Below are positions 8,723-17,356 of a stretch of 64,000 nucleotides of DNA, piece by piece. The DNA is from Rhodothermus marinus DSM 4252. GTDB taxonomy: Bacteria > Bacteroidota > Rhodothermia > Rhodothermales > Rhodothermaceae. A program made the position numbers and the translations under genes. The first letter of the stretch is position 1. Each line of letters begins with the position of its first letter. The stretch is taken from assembly GCF_000024845.1 (NCBI RefSeq), contig NC_013501.1, positions 252,001 through 316,000 on the forward strand, in the 5' to 3' direction. The notes beneath the pieces were generated by a model that worked only from the letters and a program-made list of their open reading frames with translations, was not told the origin of the DNA and did not search any database.

Positions 8723-9871
8723 TCAGACCATGCGGGGTGCGGCCTGGGCCAGCACCTGCTCGTAGTAGGCTTCGTAGCGGGGAACGATGCGCTCCGTGTC
8801 GAAATGTTCCACGGCGCGGCGGCGGGCGGCCCGGCTCATGCGCGCCCAGAGTTCGTCATCGGTGAGGATGCGACGGGTGCGTTCGGTGAAAGCGTCCAGG
8901 TCGCCCAGCGGGCACAGGAAGCCGGTCTCGCCGTCGACGATCAGTTCGGGCAGGCCGCCGATGTTGCTGGCCACGACGGGCACGCCGCAGGCCATCGCTT
9001 CGAGCGCGGCCAGGCCGAACGTCTCGGAGCCGCTGGGCATCAGGAAGACGTCCGCAATGGAAAGAATCTCCTCGACCGGATCCTGCTTGCCCAGAAAGCG
9101 CACGTCGTCGTAGACGCCCAGCTCACGGGCCAGGTGCTCGGTCGGGACGCGGTCGGGCCCGTCGCCCACCAGCAGCAGCTTGACGGCCAGCCCTTCCTGC
9201 CGGAGTCGGTGGAAGACGCGCACTACTTCCGGCACGCGCTTGACCGGCCGGAAGTTGGACACGTGTACGATCACCTTTTCGCCCTGGGGGCACAGGGCCT
9301 GCTTGAAATGCAGCTTGTTCAGCCGGCGAAAGCGCCGCGTGTTGACGAAGTTGGGAATCACCTCGATGGGGCGGGTGATTTCGAAGTGGGTGAGCGTCTC
9401 GCGGCGCAGGTAGTCGGAAACGGCCGTGACGCCGTCCGATTCGTTGATCGAATAGGTGACCACCGGGTTGAACGATGGGTCCTGCCCCACGATCGTGATG
9501 TCGGTGCCGTGCAGCGTGGTGATGACCGGCACGTAGATGCCCTGTTTTTCCAGAATCTGGCGGGCCAGGACGGCGCTGGTGGCGTGCGGGATCGCGTAGT
9601 GGACGTGCAGCAGGTCCAGCTTTTCATACTTGACCACGTCCACCATCTTGCTGGTCAGCGCCAGATCGTAGGGCGGGTATTCGAAAAGCGGATAGGTGTT
9701 GACGTTCACTTCGTGAAAATAGATACGCTCGGTGATGTGCGAGAGCCGAAACGGCATGGAGTATGCGATAAAATGAATCTCGTGGCCGCGGGCGGCCAGG
9801 GCTTTGCCCAGCTCGGTGGCCACCACGCCGCTGCCTCCGTAGACCGGGTAGCAGGAAATTCCAATGCGCAT
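8723..9871 (-). CDS. bshA: N-acetyl-alpha-D-glucosaminyl L-malate synthase
   Basis: This 382-residue GT4 glycosyltransferase joins UDP-GlcNAc and L-malate in the first step of bacillithiol synthesis. It opens with MRIGISCYPVYGGSGVVATE, the BshA signature loop, followed by LGKALAARGHEIHFI. The C-terminal Rossmann half has HVSNFRPVKR, VGDGPDR and the nucleotide-sugar motif GSETFGLAALEAMACGVPVV. The ATG at 9871 aligns with B. subtilis BshA; an open frame extends 14 codons further to 9913 but lacks family similarity. BshB and BshC are not in this window. The product implies bacillithiol as the low-molecular-weight thiol, relevant to the persulfide module at 26-31 kb. Confidence 0.93.
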   Translation of the reverse strand: MRIGISCYPVYGGSGVVATELGKALAARGHEIHFIAYSMPFRLSHITERIYFHEVNVNTYPLFEYPPYDLALTSKMVDVVKYEKLDLLHVHYAIPHATSAVLARQILEKQGIYVPVITTLHGTDITIVGQDPSFNPVVTYSINESDGVTAVSDYLRRETLTHFEITRPIEVIPNFVNTRRFRRLNKLHFKQALCPQGEKVIVHVSNFRPVKRVPEVVRVFHRLRQEGLAVKLLLVGDGPDRVPTEHLARELGVYDDVRFLGKQDPVEEILSIADVFLMPSGSETFGLAALEAMACGVPVVASNIGGLPELIVDGETGFLCPLGDLDAFTERTRRILTDDELWARMSRAARRRAVEHFDTERIVPRYEAYYEQVLAQAAPRMV

Positions 9872-9975
9872 GGGGATGGCGGGTGGTATTTTTTCAAGGC
9901 GGCGTGTTAGCATGAACCCGACAGGGGGGTTCAGGTTGCACCGCAGACGTAACCATTCACCAAACCGAAACAGGG

Positions 9976-10617
9976 ATGCTTATGGTCAGACAGACGGTTG
10001 TCTCGCGTCTTTTCTCGTATGGGTTGCTTTTGCTGCTGCTCGCGTTACCGACCGCCGCGCAGGCGCAACTCGGCGTTTCGCTGGGACTCAACTTCAACCA
10101 GCTCAGTGACATCAAAACCGGCGACACCCGGGCCACGTTCGACAACAGCCAGGGCTGGCACGTGGCCGTCTGGTTCGATCTGCCGCTGGGACCGGTGGCC
10201 ATTCGCCCCGGATTGCGTTACATGGACGCCGGATCTCTGTACCGGGGATTTCGGGAAGATCTTTCTGATCCATCTGTTCAGGAAGGGTTCGACGTGACCC
10301 TGCTGGAGATTCCTATCGATGTGCGCTACCGGATGCCGCTGCCGTTTCTGACCCCATACGTGATGGCCGGTCCGGTGCTGCGCTTTCCGTCCGGTGACGA
10401 GGCCATCAAGGATAATCTGAAAGAATTCAGTCTGGCCGGTAGCCTGGGGGTCGGTGTAGAGGTGAGCCTGCTGGGACTGCGGCTCTATCCTGAATTGCAG
10501 TATACTTTCGGCGTCACAGAGTTTACTAAAGGATTTGAGGTAGGTGGAGTCGAGATCAATCCGGATGCCCGCCAGCACCTGAACGTGGTAATGCTGCGCG
10601 TGGGGGTAGCGCTGTAA
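9976..10617 (+). CDS. Small outer-membrane beta-barrel protein
   Basis: This 213-residue protein has a signal peptide (hydrophobic run ending LPTAAQAQ, cleavage near residue 30) followed by alternating amphipathic strands typical of the porin-like outer-membrane beta-barrel family of Bacteroidota. The opening LGVSLGLNFNQLSDI and the closing NVVMLRVGVAL are typical first and last strands. Start is ATG 9976 or 9982. It is followed at once by a strong intrinsic terminator, so it is a single-gene unit. Substrate and role are unknown. Confidence 0.8.
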   Translation: MLMVRQTVVSRLFSYGLLLLLLALPTAAQAQLGVSLGLNFNQLSDIKTGDTRATFDNSQGWHVAVWFDLPLGPVAIRPGLRYMDAGSLYRGFREDLSDPSVQEGFDVTLLEIPIDVRYRMPLPFLTPYVMAGPVLRFPSGDEAIKDNLKEFSLAGSLGVGVEVSLLGLRLYPELQYTFGVTEFTKGFEVGGVEINPDARQHLNVVMLRVGVAL

Positions 10618-10633
10618 TCTGGCACATCCCGCA

Positions 10634-10668
10634 GAAGGCCGCTCCGATCCCGGAGCGGCCTTCTTTTT
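10634..10668 (+). terminator. Intrinsic terminator after the barrel gene
   Basis: A perfect 13-bp stem (GAAGGCCGCTCCG pairs with CGGAGCGGCCTTC) with a 4-nt loop at 10647-10650 is followed by five Ts. It works in the plus direction only and overlaps the last bases of the convergent gene. Confidence 0.95.
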
Positions 10669-11683
10669 AGCGCGGAGCCAGCGTGACGACAATCGGAAAG
10701 TGGTCGGTGACGGTACGCGGATCGTAGGCCTGCACGTAGTGCACCTCGCGTAGACGGGCGCGGAGCCGGGGCGAAAGCAGCACGTGGTCGATGGCGGCCA
10801 GCTCCGGCCACTCCACCTGCCAGTCCTCGTCGGCGTCGTAGAAGACGGTGAAACGATCGTGCTGTGGCACCTCGGCCATCACGTTGTAAAGGTCGTCGTC
10901 GGGGCCCGGTCCGGCCGCTTTGACCAGCGCCAGCGTGCGGGTGATCGGCCGGTGCCCGTTCAGATCAAGCACCGACTCGTCATAGTCGTTGAAGTCGCCG
11001 AGCACGGCCACGGCGCGTCCGGCGGCCAGTTCACGTTCGACCAGCCGGCGGATGACCTCGGCCTGGGCTTCGCGGCGGGGCTTGCGACGCGAGTCGTCTG
11101 GCTGCGCCAGAAAGTGCACGCCGATGATCGTGGCGGGCAGATCGCCCAGATAGAGCCGCACCCAGATGTTTTTGCTCACGCCGTAGGTGTCGTCGGTGCC
11201 CTCTACCGGCACGCGCTCTTCGGTGCGGCCGATCTTTTCGACGGGAAGGCGGGACAGTACAGCCACATCCTGGCCGGTGAACGTGTCGTGCCCCTGGACG
11301 AAGTGGACCTCGTAGTTCAGATCGGGCAGATCCTCGGTCACCATGCGCCGGAGCACCTCTTCGTTTTCCACCTCCTGCAGGACGACGAGGTCCGCGTTGA
11401 TCATGCGCAGTACCTGTGCAATGCGTGCGCGGTGGCGACGGGCCGCTTCGGGATTGCCCTTGTGCGGAAAGTCGGTCTGGCCTTCGTCGCCGTAGCCATC
11501 GAACAGGAAGAACGTGTTGAGCGTCGCGATCCGGATGCCTTCGGCCCGGTACTCGGGCGGCGGTTCGGGTACGAAAAGTCCTTCCCGCGGATACTCGACG
11601 ACTTCCGGTTCCGGCTCGGTCTGCCGGCAGGCAGGAACCAGCAGGAAGATGGTCAGCAAAAGGGGCGTCAGACGGCGCAGCAT
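10667..11683 (-). CDS. Exported endonuclease/exonuclease/phosphatase-fold lipoprotein
   Basis: This 338-residue protein has a lipoprotein signal (lipobox LVPAC, Cys19) and a DNase I-like EEP domain from about residue 48. Motifs in order are RIATLNTFFLF, VVLQEVENEEVL (catalytic Glu), AVLGDFNDYDES, IDHVLLSP and TDHFPIV (catalytic Asp-His). The family includes nucleases, sphingomyelinases and inositol-phosphate phosphatases; the exported location would fit extracellular nucleic acid or phosphodiester scavenging. The fold is secure, the substrate is not. A minus-strand terminator just upstream separates it from the next gene. Confidence 0.85.
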   Translation of the reverse strand: MLRRLTPLLLTIFLLVPACRQTEPEPEVVEYPREGLFVPEPPPEYRAEGIRIATLNTFFLFDGYGDEGQTDFPHKGNPEAARRHRARIAQVLRMINADLVVLQEVENEEVLRRMVTEDLPDLNYEVHFVQGHDTFTGQDVAVLSRLPVEKIGRTEERVPVEGTDDTYGVSKNIWVRLYLGDLPATIIGVHFLAQPDDSRRKPRREAQAEVIRRLVERELAAGRAVAVLGDFNDYDESVLDLNGHRPITRTLALVKAAGPGPDDDLYNVMAEVPQHDRFTVFYDADEDWQVEWPELAAIDHVLLSPRLRARLREVHYVQAYDPRTVTDHFPIVVTLAPR

Positions 11684-11712
11684 GGGACGTTCGGAAGGTC
11701 TGCTCTCGGAAC

Positions 11713-11749
11713 AAAAAAGGCCCGCGTCTCTGTAGCGCGGGCCTTCAAG
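11713..11749 (-). terminator. Intrinsic terminator of the SleB-like gene
   Basis: On the minus strand AAGGCCCGCG pairs with CGCGGGCCTT (10 bp, 9-nt loop at 11727-11735), followed by a run of six Ts. It sits 23 bp after the stop of the SleB-like gene and before the nuclease-fold gene. Confidence 0.9.
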
Positions 11750-11771
11750 TTACGGAAAGCGTGGCGATGTG

Positions 11772-12428
11772 TCAGGAGATATCTTCGTAAAACCGGAAAC
11801 GCTGTGCGTCCACCCGGTAGCGCATGGGTTGTACGGGATGGACACCTTCGGCCCAGACGGGCAGCAGGCGGCCGGTCATAGACTGCTCGCTGTAAAAATG
11901 GCGCGTGCGGATGGAAAACGGCCGATGCGTTGTATCCGCAAAGCGTACGTAGTAGGCGATGCTGAGCGCCTGCTGCCAGCCGGGCGCCCTGGAATGGGGC
12001 GTCAGGCGCATGTAATACTGCCGGCGCGGGTTGTAGGGAATGAAGGCGCTGAACTGGAATGGATCGAGCACGACGTCTCGATAGGTGGCCTTGCCACGGA
12101 ACCGCGTCTCGACGCGGTTCCGGACCACCCAGGCCACCAGTTCCATCTCTTCGGGACGCTTCGTCTCGGAGTAGATGACCCGTGCCAGCCAGAGCGTCTC
12201 CGAGTCGATCGCTTCGGGAGGCACCGGCGGCAACCGGCGTGCACCCAGCTGAACCAGCTGGGCCCGTACCGTCTGCAGCGAGTCCAGCTCTGAATACACA
12301 AACGATGGGTCCTCATCCGTCAGGGGAGCGGTGTCCCCCATCAGTAGATTTGTATGGAACGCCAGAACGCCGGTCATTAGCAGGAGCAGCGCCAGCAGCA
12401 GGATACCTGCTGTTCGCCTGCTTCTCAT
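11772..12428 (-). CDS. SleB-like cell-wall hydrolase
   Basis: This 218-residue protein starts MRSRRTAGILLLALLLL, a signal anchor, followed by a Hydrolase_2 (SleB-type) domain. The family core is visible as WLARVIYSETKRPEEMELVA, then WVVRNRVETR and the aromatic motif DPFQFSAF. SleB-type domains are lytic transglycosylases of cortex or peptidoglycan; non-sporulating bacteria use them for wall remodelling. The Glu of IYSET is the expected catalytic residue. An alternative ATG at 12449 adds seven residues. An unusual nested inverted repeat lies 13-34 bp upstream of the possible starts. Confidence 0.8.
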   Translation of the reverse strand: MRSRRTAGILLLALLLLMTGVLAFHTNLLMGDTAPLTDEDPSFVYSELDSLQTVRAQLVQLGARRLPPVPPEAIDSETLWLARVIYSETKRPEEMELVAWVVRNRVETRFRGKATYRDVVLDPFQFSAFIPYNPRRQYYMRLTPHSRAPGWQQALSIAYYVRFADTTHRPFSIRTRHFYSEQSMTGRLLPVWAEGVHPVQPMRYRVDAQRFRFYEDIS

Positions 12429-12461
12429 AGTCGTACCGGGTTGGTTCATAAAACAAACCGA

Positions 12462-12513
12462 GTCGTCAACAGCCAGACAGCCTGCGGCTGTGATGAACCT
12501 GCCTGTTGACGAC
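12462..12513. repeat. Nested inverted repeat (two-tier stem-loop)
   Basis: An outer perfect 11-bp inverted repeat (GTCGTCAACAG at 12462-12472, CTGTTGACGAC at 12503-12513) encloses an inner perfect 6-bp hairpin (ACAGCC/GGCTGT, 12477-12491). It lies in the divergent gap upstream of both the SleB-like gene and the propeller gene. No T-run follows, so it is not an intrinsic terminator. It could be a leader structure or a protein-binding site. Confidence 0.6.
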
Positions 12514-12708
12514 CCGGCAGCCCTTGACGGCACTAATGACGCAACACGTGGGGGGTTTCCCTAAATGCCAAATATCGGTGAGCATGCAGCGAAAATCCGG
12601 TGAATGCACGCCGATCCTTTCCTCAAAACCTGTGCCGATGGACAGGCTTGTCTTTGAAGGGGACGTTTCGTATGCTAAAAAGACAGATCCATCAAATGGA
12701 ATAAAACA

Positions 12709-14202
12709 ATGTGGGCGTTGCTACTGGGAGGCTGGCTGCTGATTGTTGTGAACGCACAGGCGCAACCGCTGGGACCGTTCGAAGCCCATGGCAATGTCGG
12801 CGAAGTAAAGCGACCGGGAACGGTCGCCTATGACCCTGAGGAGCAGGTTTTTGTGGTGGCCGGCTCGGGTGCCAACATGTGGGGCGATCGGGATGCATTC
12901 CACTTTCTCTGGCGGCGCATGACGGGCCGCTTTATGCTGCAGGCGCGCGGTCACTTCCTCGGGGAAGGGGTGGATCCGCACCGCAAGATGGGCTGGATCA
13001 TCCGGGCCGGACTGGGGCCGGACGATCCCTACGTGGACATTGCCATTCACGGCGACGGACTGGCTGCGGTGCAGTTCCGCCGCGTCCGCGGTGGTCCCAC
13101 CGAAGAGATTCGCTTTGCCGTGAAGGGACCGGACGTTTTTCAGCTGGAACGCGACGAGGATCGCTACGTCGCCTCGGTCGCCCGTTTTGGCGAACCGTTC
13201 GTTCAGCAAGAACTGAGCGGTCTGGCGCTGGGCGATACCGTCTATGCCGGTTTGTTCGTCTGTGCGCACAACGATACGGTACTGGAGCGGGCCCTGTTCG
13301 ATAACGTCCGACTGATCGTGCCGGCCCCTGAAGACTTCGTGCCCTACCAGGACTACATCGGCAGCCTGCTGGAAGTGCTGGACGTGGAGACCGGCCGCCG
13401 CAAGGTGCTCTACACGAGCGAGGCATCCATCCAGGCGCCCAACTGGACGCCGGACGGACGCGCCCTCATTTACAACCAGGACGGTCTGCTCTACCGGTTC
13501 GATCTGGCCACGCGCAGGCCTTCGGTGATTCCGACCGGCTTTGCCACCCAGAACAACAACGACCACGTGCTTTCACCGGACGGTCGCTGGCTGGGACTGA
13601 GTCATCATGCCCCGGAGTACGGGGGACGTTCCATCATCTACGTGGTGCCGATCGAAGGCGGCACGCCCCGTCAGGTAACGCCCACCGGTCCGTCGTACCT
13701 GCATGGCTGGTCTCCAGACGGCCGCTATCTGGTCTACACGGCCGAACGCGACGGTGACTACGACATCTACCGCATCCCGGTAGAAGGTGGCGAGGAGGTA
13801 CGGCTGACGGACACACCCGGGCTGGACGACGGGCCGGAGTACTCGCCGGATGGCCGGTATATCTACTTCAACTCGGTGCGGAGCGGCACCATGCAGATCT
13901 GGCGTATGCGGCCGGACGGGACCGAGCCCGAACAGCTTACGGATGACGCGTTCAACAACTGGTTTCCACATGTTTCTCCGGATGGCCGCTGGGTGCTGTT
14001 TCTCTCGTACCTGCCGGACGTCGATCCGAGCGATCATCCATTCTATCGGCTGGTGTACCTGCGCATGATGCCGGCAGCGGGCGGTTCCCCGCGCGTCGTG
14101 GCTTATCTCTACGGTGGGCAGGGTACGCTGAACGTGAACAGCTGGGCCCCGGACAGCCGCCATGCCGCCTTCGTAAGCAACAGCGACAAATTGCGGCCCT
14201 GA
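12709..14202 (+). CDS. Exported TolB-like (PD40) beta-propeller with N-terminal jelly-roll domain
   Basis: This 497-residue protein starts with a signal peptide (ALLLGGWLLIVVNAQAQ). Residues of about 20-215 look like a DUF1349/concanavalin-type domain (GPFEAHGNVGEVKRPGTVAY...WGDRDAFHFLWRRM). Residues of about 230-497 carry repeated PD40 motifs of the TolB type: APNWTPDGRALIY, HGWSPDGRYLVYT, GPEYSPDGRYIYF, FPHVSPDGRWVLF. Such propellers act as binding scaffolds; no catalytic domain is evident. It is probably periplasmic or surface exposed. Function unknown. Confidence 0.78.
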   Translation: MWALLLGGWLLIVVNAQAQPLGPFEAHGNVGEVKRPGTVAYDPEEQVFVVAGSGANMWGDRDAFHFLWRRMTGRFMLQARGHFLGEGVDPHRKMGWIIRAGLGPDDPYVDIAIHGDGLAAVQFRRVRGGPTEEIRFAVKGPDVFQLERDEDRYVASVARFGEPFVQQELSGLALGDTVYAGLFVCAHNDTVLERALFDNVRLIVPAPEDFVPYQDYIGSLLEVLDVETGRRKVLYTSEASIQAPNWTPDGRALIYNQDGLLYRFDLATRRPSVIPTGFATQNNNDHVLSPDGRWLGLSHHAPEYGGRSIIYVVPIEGGTPRQVTPTGPSYLHGWSPDGRYLVYTAERDGDYDIYRIPVEGGEEVRLTDTPGLDDGPEYSPDGRYIYFNSVRSGTMQIWRMRPDGTEPEQLTDDAFNNWFPHVSPDGRWVLFLSYLPDVDPSDHPFYRLVYLRMMPAAGGSPRVVAYLYGGQGTLNVNSWAPDSRHAAFVSNSDKLRP

Positions 14203-14221
14203 AAAGGGACGGCCTCTGGCG

Positions 14222-14247
14222 TTCGGGACATTTCCTTTGTACTTTTA
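14222..14247 (+). promoter_or_regulatory. Candidate promoter of pdxB
   Basis: TACTTTTA at 14240-14247 matches seven of the eight -7 consensus positions (TAnnTTTG), 13 bp before the first ATG. The -33 element is weak, so the call is tentative. Confidence 0.3.
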
Positions 14248-14260
14248 GGCAACCCAGGCA

Positions 14261-15484
14261 ATGGCCGGACCCATGTTGCTGCACCCCGGGCTGCAGCGCC
14301 CCCTGCGCATCGTTGCCGACGAGAACATCCCCTTTGCACGTGAAGCTTTCAGGGGGTTCGGGGTCGTGCGGCCGTTGCCCGCCGATCAGATCACGCCGGC
14401 TACAGTGCGCAATTGCGACGTGCTGCTGGTGCGTAGCGTGACCCGCGTCGATGCGGCCCTGCTGGAAGGTAGTCGTGTGCAGTTCGTGGGCTCGGCCACC
14501 AGCGGGATCGATCACGTCGATCTGGCCTATCTGCAGAAGCGGGGTATTGCGTTTGCCCATGCGCCCGGTGCCAATGCAGATGCCGTCGTCGAGTACGTGC
14601 TGGCGGCGCTGCTGGAGCTGGCCGTGCGTCGAAACGTGCCGCTGCGGGGGCGAGTGGCCGGCATCGTCGGTTGCGGCCACATCGGGGGACGACTGGCTCG
14701 GCGGCTTCCCGCGCTGGGGCTGGAAGTGCTCTGCTGCGATCCGCCGCTGGCCGAGCAGACCGGACGCTCCGACTTCGTGTCGCTCGAGACCATCCTGGCC
14801 GAAGCCGACATTGTAACGCTGCACGTGCCGCTGACGCGCACCGGCCCGCATGCCACCTATCACCTGATCGACGCAGCGGCACTGGCCCGCCTGCGTCCTT
14901 CGGCCTGGCTGCTGAACACGTCACGCGGAGCCGTCGTGGACGGAAGGTCTCTGCTGGAAGCCCGACGCCAGGGGCGTCCGGAGGCGGTCGTGCTGGACGT
15001 CTGGGAAGGCGAACCGGCGCCCGATCCGGAACTGGTCGCCCATGTGGACCTCGCCACGCCACACATCGCCGGACATTCCTACGACGGCAAGGTGCGGGCC
15101 ACGCTCATGCTGGCCGAAGCGCTGGCCCGGCATCTGAACCTGCCGCTGCGGGCGGACGACAGCGAGCTGCTCCAGCCTCAGCCCGGCGATCGGCTGGACC
15201 TGATCCCGCCCGATTATCGGCTGCCTGAAGCGCAATGGCTCGCCGAACTGGTGCGTCAGATGTACGACATTGCCGCCGACGATGCCCGCTTTCGAATCGT
15301 CATGCAGAACGGCACGCCGGAGCGACGGGCCGAGCGCTTTCTGGAACTGCGCCGCACCTATCCCCGCCGCCGGAGCTTTTCGGTGCACCGGATCGACCGC
15401 GCCTTCGTCCCAGAGCCCTTGCAGGAAGCCGTGGCGGTCGGGCTGGGCGTGCAGCTGGTCGCGGCGGAAACAATGGCTCAGTAG
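14261..15484 (+). CDS. pdxB: 4-phosphoerythronate dehydrogenase
   Basis: This 407-residue D-2-hydroxyacid dehydrogenase oxidises 4-phospho-D-erythronate in the DXP-dependent pyridoxal phosphate pathway. RIVADENIPFAREAF is the PdxB-type N-terminus. The NAD Rossmann loop is GIVGCGHIGGRLA, the substrate segment VGSATSGIDHVD, and the catalytic Arg/Glu/His triad lies in NTSRGAVVD, VWEGEPAPD and TPHIAGHS. A PdxB-type C-terminal domain follows. The start may be ATG 14261 or 14273 (MLLHPGLQ). The 3' end overlaps the convergent era gene by 7 bp. pdxJ of the same pathway lies 0.9 kb downstream on the other strand. Confidence 0.9.
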   Translation: MAGPMLLHPGLQRPLRIVADENIPFAREAFRGFGVVRPLPADQITPATVRNCDVLLVRSVTRVDAALLEGSRVQFVGSATSGIDHVDLAYLQKRGIAFAHAPGANADAVVEYVLAALLELAVRRNVPLRGRVAGIVGCGHIGGRLARRLPALGLEVLCCDPPLAEQTGRSDFVSLETILAEADIVTLHVPLTRTGPHATYHLIDAAALARLRPSAWLLNTSRGAVVDGRSLLEARRQGRPEAVVLDVWEGEPAPDPELVAHVDLATPHIAGHSYDGKVRATLMLAEALARHLNLPLRADDSELLQPQPGDRLDLIPPDYRLPEAQWLAELVRQMYDIAADDARFRIVMQNGTPERRAERFLELRRTYPRRRSFSVHRIDRAFVPEPLQEAVAVGLGVQLVAAETMAQ

Positions 15485-16413
15485 CCGTAGGAGCGCAGCA
15501 GTCGGTCGCGGTTGCGCCAGTCCTCGCGCACTTTGACGTGCAGTTGCAGGTAAACCGGCCGCCCCAGAAACGCCTCGATCTCCTGACGGGCCGCCGTACC
15601 CAGCCGCTTGAGCGCCTGGCCGCCCTTGCCGATCAGGATGGCTTTCTGCGTGGGCCGCTCGACGATGATCTCTGCATCGATGAAATCTTTGCCCTCCGGC
15701 CGCTCCTTGTAGTCCACGATGTTGACCTGCGCGGCGTAGGGAATCTCTTCGCGAAACTGCTCGAAGATTTTCTCCCGGATGATCTCGGCCACGAAGAAGC
15801 GCTCAGGATGCTCGCTGAGCTGGTCTTTGGGATAAAACGGCGGGCCCGGCGGCAGGCGATGGATGATTTCCTTGAGCAATACATCCAGGTTGTAACCGGT
15901 CAGCGCCGAAATGGGCACCACCGCCTCGAAAGGATACTGCTTCATGTAGGCGTCCACGAGCGGCAGCACCTGCTCCTGGTTACGCACCAGGTCCATTTTG
16001 TTGAGGGCCAGAATGGCCGGGCGATTTCCCAGATGGCCCAGGCTGATCGTGTCGGGTGCCTTCTGCGTGGCTTCAGCCATGAACAGCACGAGATCGGCGT
16101 CGGCCACCGCCCGATCGACGGTGCGGAGCATGTGCTCGTGGAGCTTGTAGCGAGCCTTTTTGAGCACGCCGGGCGTGTCCAGGAAGACGATCTGGTAGGT
16201 GTCGCCCGAGAGAATGCCCAGAACGCGATGGCGGGTCGTCTGCGGCTTGGGCGTGACGATCGACAGTTTGTGGCCCAGCAGGGCGTTCATCAGCGTGCTT
16301 TTGCCCACGTTGGGCTTACCCACGATGGCGACGTAGCCGCTCCGATGTTCGGGCGGGAGCTGCGAGGGATCAATCAGCAGCGAGGGTTGTGATGGCGTTT
16401 TTTCCGGTTCCAT
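15478..16413 (-). CDS. era: GTPase Era
   Basis: This 311-residue essential GTPase binds the 3' end of 16S rRNA during 30S assembly. The G1 loop GKPNVGKST is at 32-40, the switch region PQTTRHRV near 58-64, G3 DTPG at 79-82 and G4 NKMD at 138-141. The KH domain follows, with AILIGKGGQALKRLG near residue 250. A 25-residue N-terminal extension precedes the usual start. It is 10 bp downstream of pdxJ and probably cotranscribed with it. Confidence 0.97.
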   Translation of the reverse strand: MEPEKTPSQPSLLIDPSQLPPEHRSGYVAIVGKPNVGKSTLMNALLGHKLSIVTPKPQTTRHRVLGILSGDTYQIVFLDTPGVLKKARYKLHEHMLRTVDRAVADADLVLFMAEATQKAPDTISLGHLGNRPAILALNKMDLVRNQEQVLPLVDAYMKQYPFEAVVPISALTGYNLDVLLKEIIHRLPPGPPFYPKDQLSEHPERFFVAEIIREKIFEQFREEIPYAAQVNIVDYKERPEGKDFIDAEIIVERPTQKAILIGKGGQALKRLGTAARQEIEAFLGRPVYLQLHVKVREDWRNRDRLLRSYGY

Positions 16414-16423
16414 GGCGTATGAA

Positions 16424-17161
16424 TCAGTAACCCTTCACGAGCCGACGCATTTCGCGCACGGCGGTTTCCAGCCCCACCAGTACGGCCCGGGCGATGATGG
16501 CAAAGCCGATCGACACTTCGTGGACGTGGGGGACGGTTTCGCGAAAGAGCGGATAGTTGTGGTAGTCGAGGCCGTGTCCGGCGTGGACCTGCAGGCCCAG
16601 CTCGTGCGCCACACGGGCAGCGGCGGCCAGCTTTTCGGCTTCGGCGCGGCGGGCCGCTTCGGTGGGTGCGTTGGCGAAGTCGCCCGTATGCAGCTCGATG
16701 GCATTGGCGCCCACTTCGCGGGCTGCCTCGATCTGGCGCGGATCTGGATCGACGAACAGCGCCACTTCTTCGATGCCGGCGTCGAACAGACGGGGAATGA
16801 CCTGCTGCAGGCGGGCCCGATTGGCGAGTACGTCCAGCCCCCCTTCGGTGGTGATCTCTTCCCGGCGCTCGGGCACCAGCGTGGCCAGGTGTGGCCGCAC
16901 CTGACAGCAGATCGACACGATCTCTTCGTTGGTGGACAGTTCAAAGTCCAGCTTGCCCTGCACGACTTCCTTCAGGCGGAAGACGTCGCGGTCGGTGATG
17001 TGCCGCCGGTCTTCCCGCAGGTGAAAGACGATCCCGTCGGCGCCGGCCAGTTCGCACAGCACGGCCGCCTGCACCGGATCGGGAAACGTCTCGCGCCGGG
17101 CATTGCGCAGCGTGGCTACGTGGTCGATGTTGACAAGCAGACGGGTCACGGCAAGGCGCAT
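16424..17161 (-). CDS. pdxJ: Pyridoxine 5'-phosphate synthase
   Basis: This 245-residue TIM-barrel enzyme condenses 1-deoxyxylulose 5-phosphate with 3-amino-2-oxopropyl phosphate to make pyridoxine 5'-phosphate. LLVNIDHVATLRNARR at 8-23 and GADGIVFHLREDRRHI are signature segments; HAGHGLDYHNYP holds late active-site residues. Length is normal. Together with pdxB it shows the DXP-dependent B6 route. Confidence 0.97.
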   Translation of the reverse strand: MRLAVTRLLVNIDHVATLRNARRETFPDPVQAAVLCELAGADGIVFHLREDRRHITDRDVFRLKEVVQGKLDFELSTNEEIVSICCQVRPHLATLVPERREEITTEGGLDVLANRARLQQVIPRLFDAGIEEVALFVDPDPRQIEAAREVGANAIELHTGDFANAPTEAARRAEAEKLAAAARVAHELGLQVHAGHGLDYHNYPLFRETVPHVHEVSIGFAIIARAVLVGLETAVREMRRLVKGY

Positions 17162-17250
17162 TCGGTTTGACGGACCGGGCCCTTAAACCGGAGCGCAGGC
17201 AGACGGGTTGCAGCGCGGCCGAAAAGGCCGCGTCCGTGAAAAGAAAGTGG

Positions 17251-17281
17251 TTGCATTTCGCGGGCGTGTCCTGTATTTTCG
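17251..17281 (+). promoter_or_regulatory. Bacteroidota-type promoter upstream of the 17.4-19.8 kb operon
   Basis: TTG at 17251-17253 and TATTTTCG at 17274-17281 (one mismatch to TAnnTTTG) are spaced about 20 bp apart, the normal -33/-7 spacing. The first gene starts 76 bp downstream. Confidence 0.4.
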
Positions 17282-17356
17282 GAGCCGACATGGCCTCCCA
17301 TGTCGCCTCTTTGCTTTACCGTTGAACGATTCAGCCATCAGAGGAGCACGCGACGC

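Noticed and set aside
7646-9910. 754-codon plus-strand frame opposite bshA
   Set aside because: Composition is Val/His/Gln/Arg-rich and motif-free, the usual shadow signature; bshA and its neighbour are on the other strand.
12520-12540. Short match to the MITE core (GACGGCACT)
   Set aside because: Only about nine bases match and the flanks are unrelated; likely chance.
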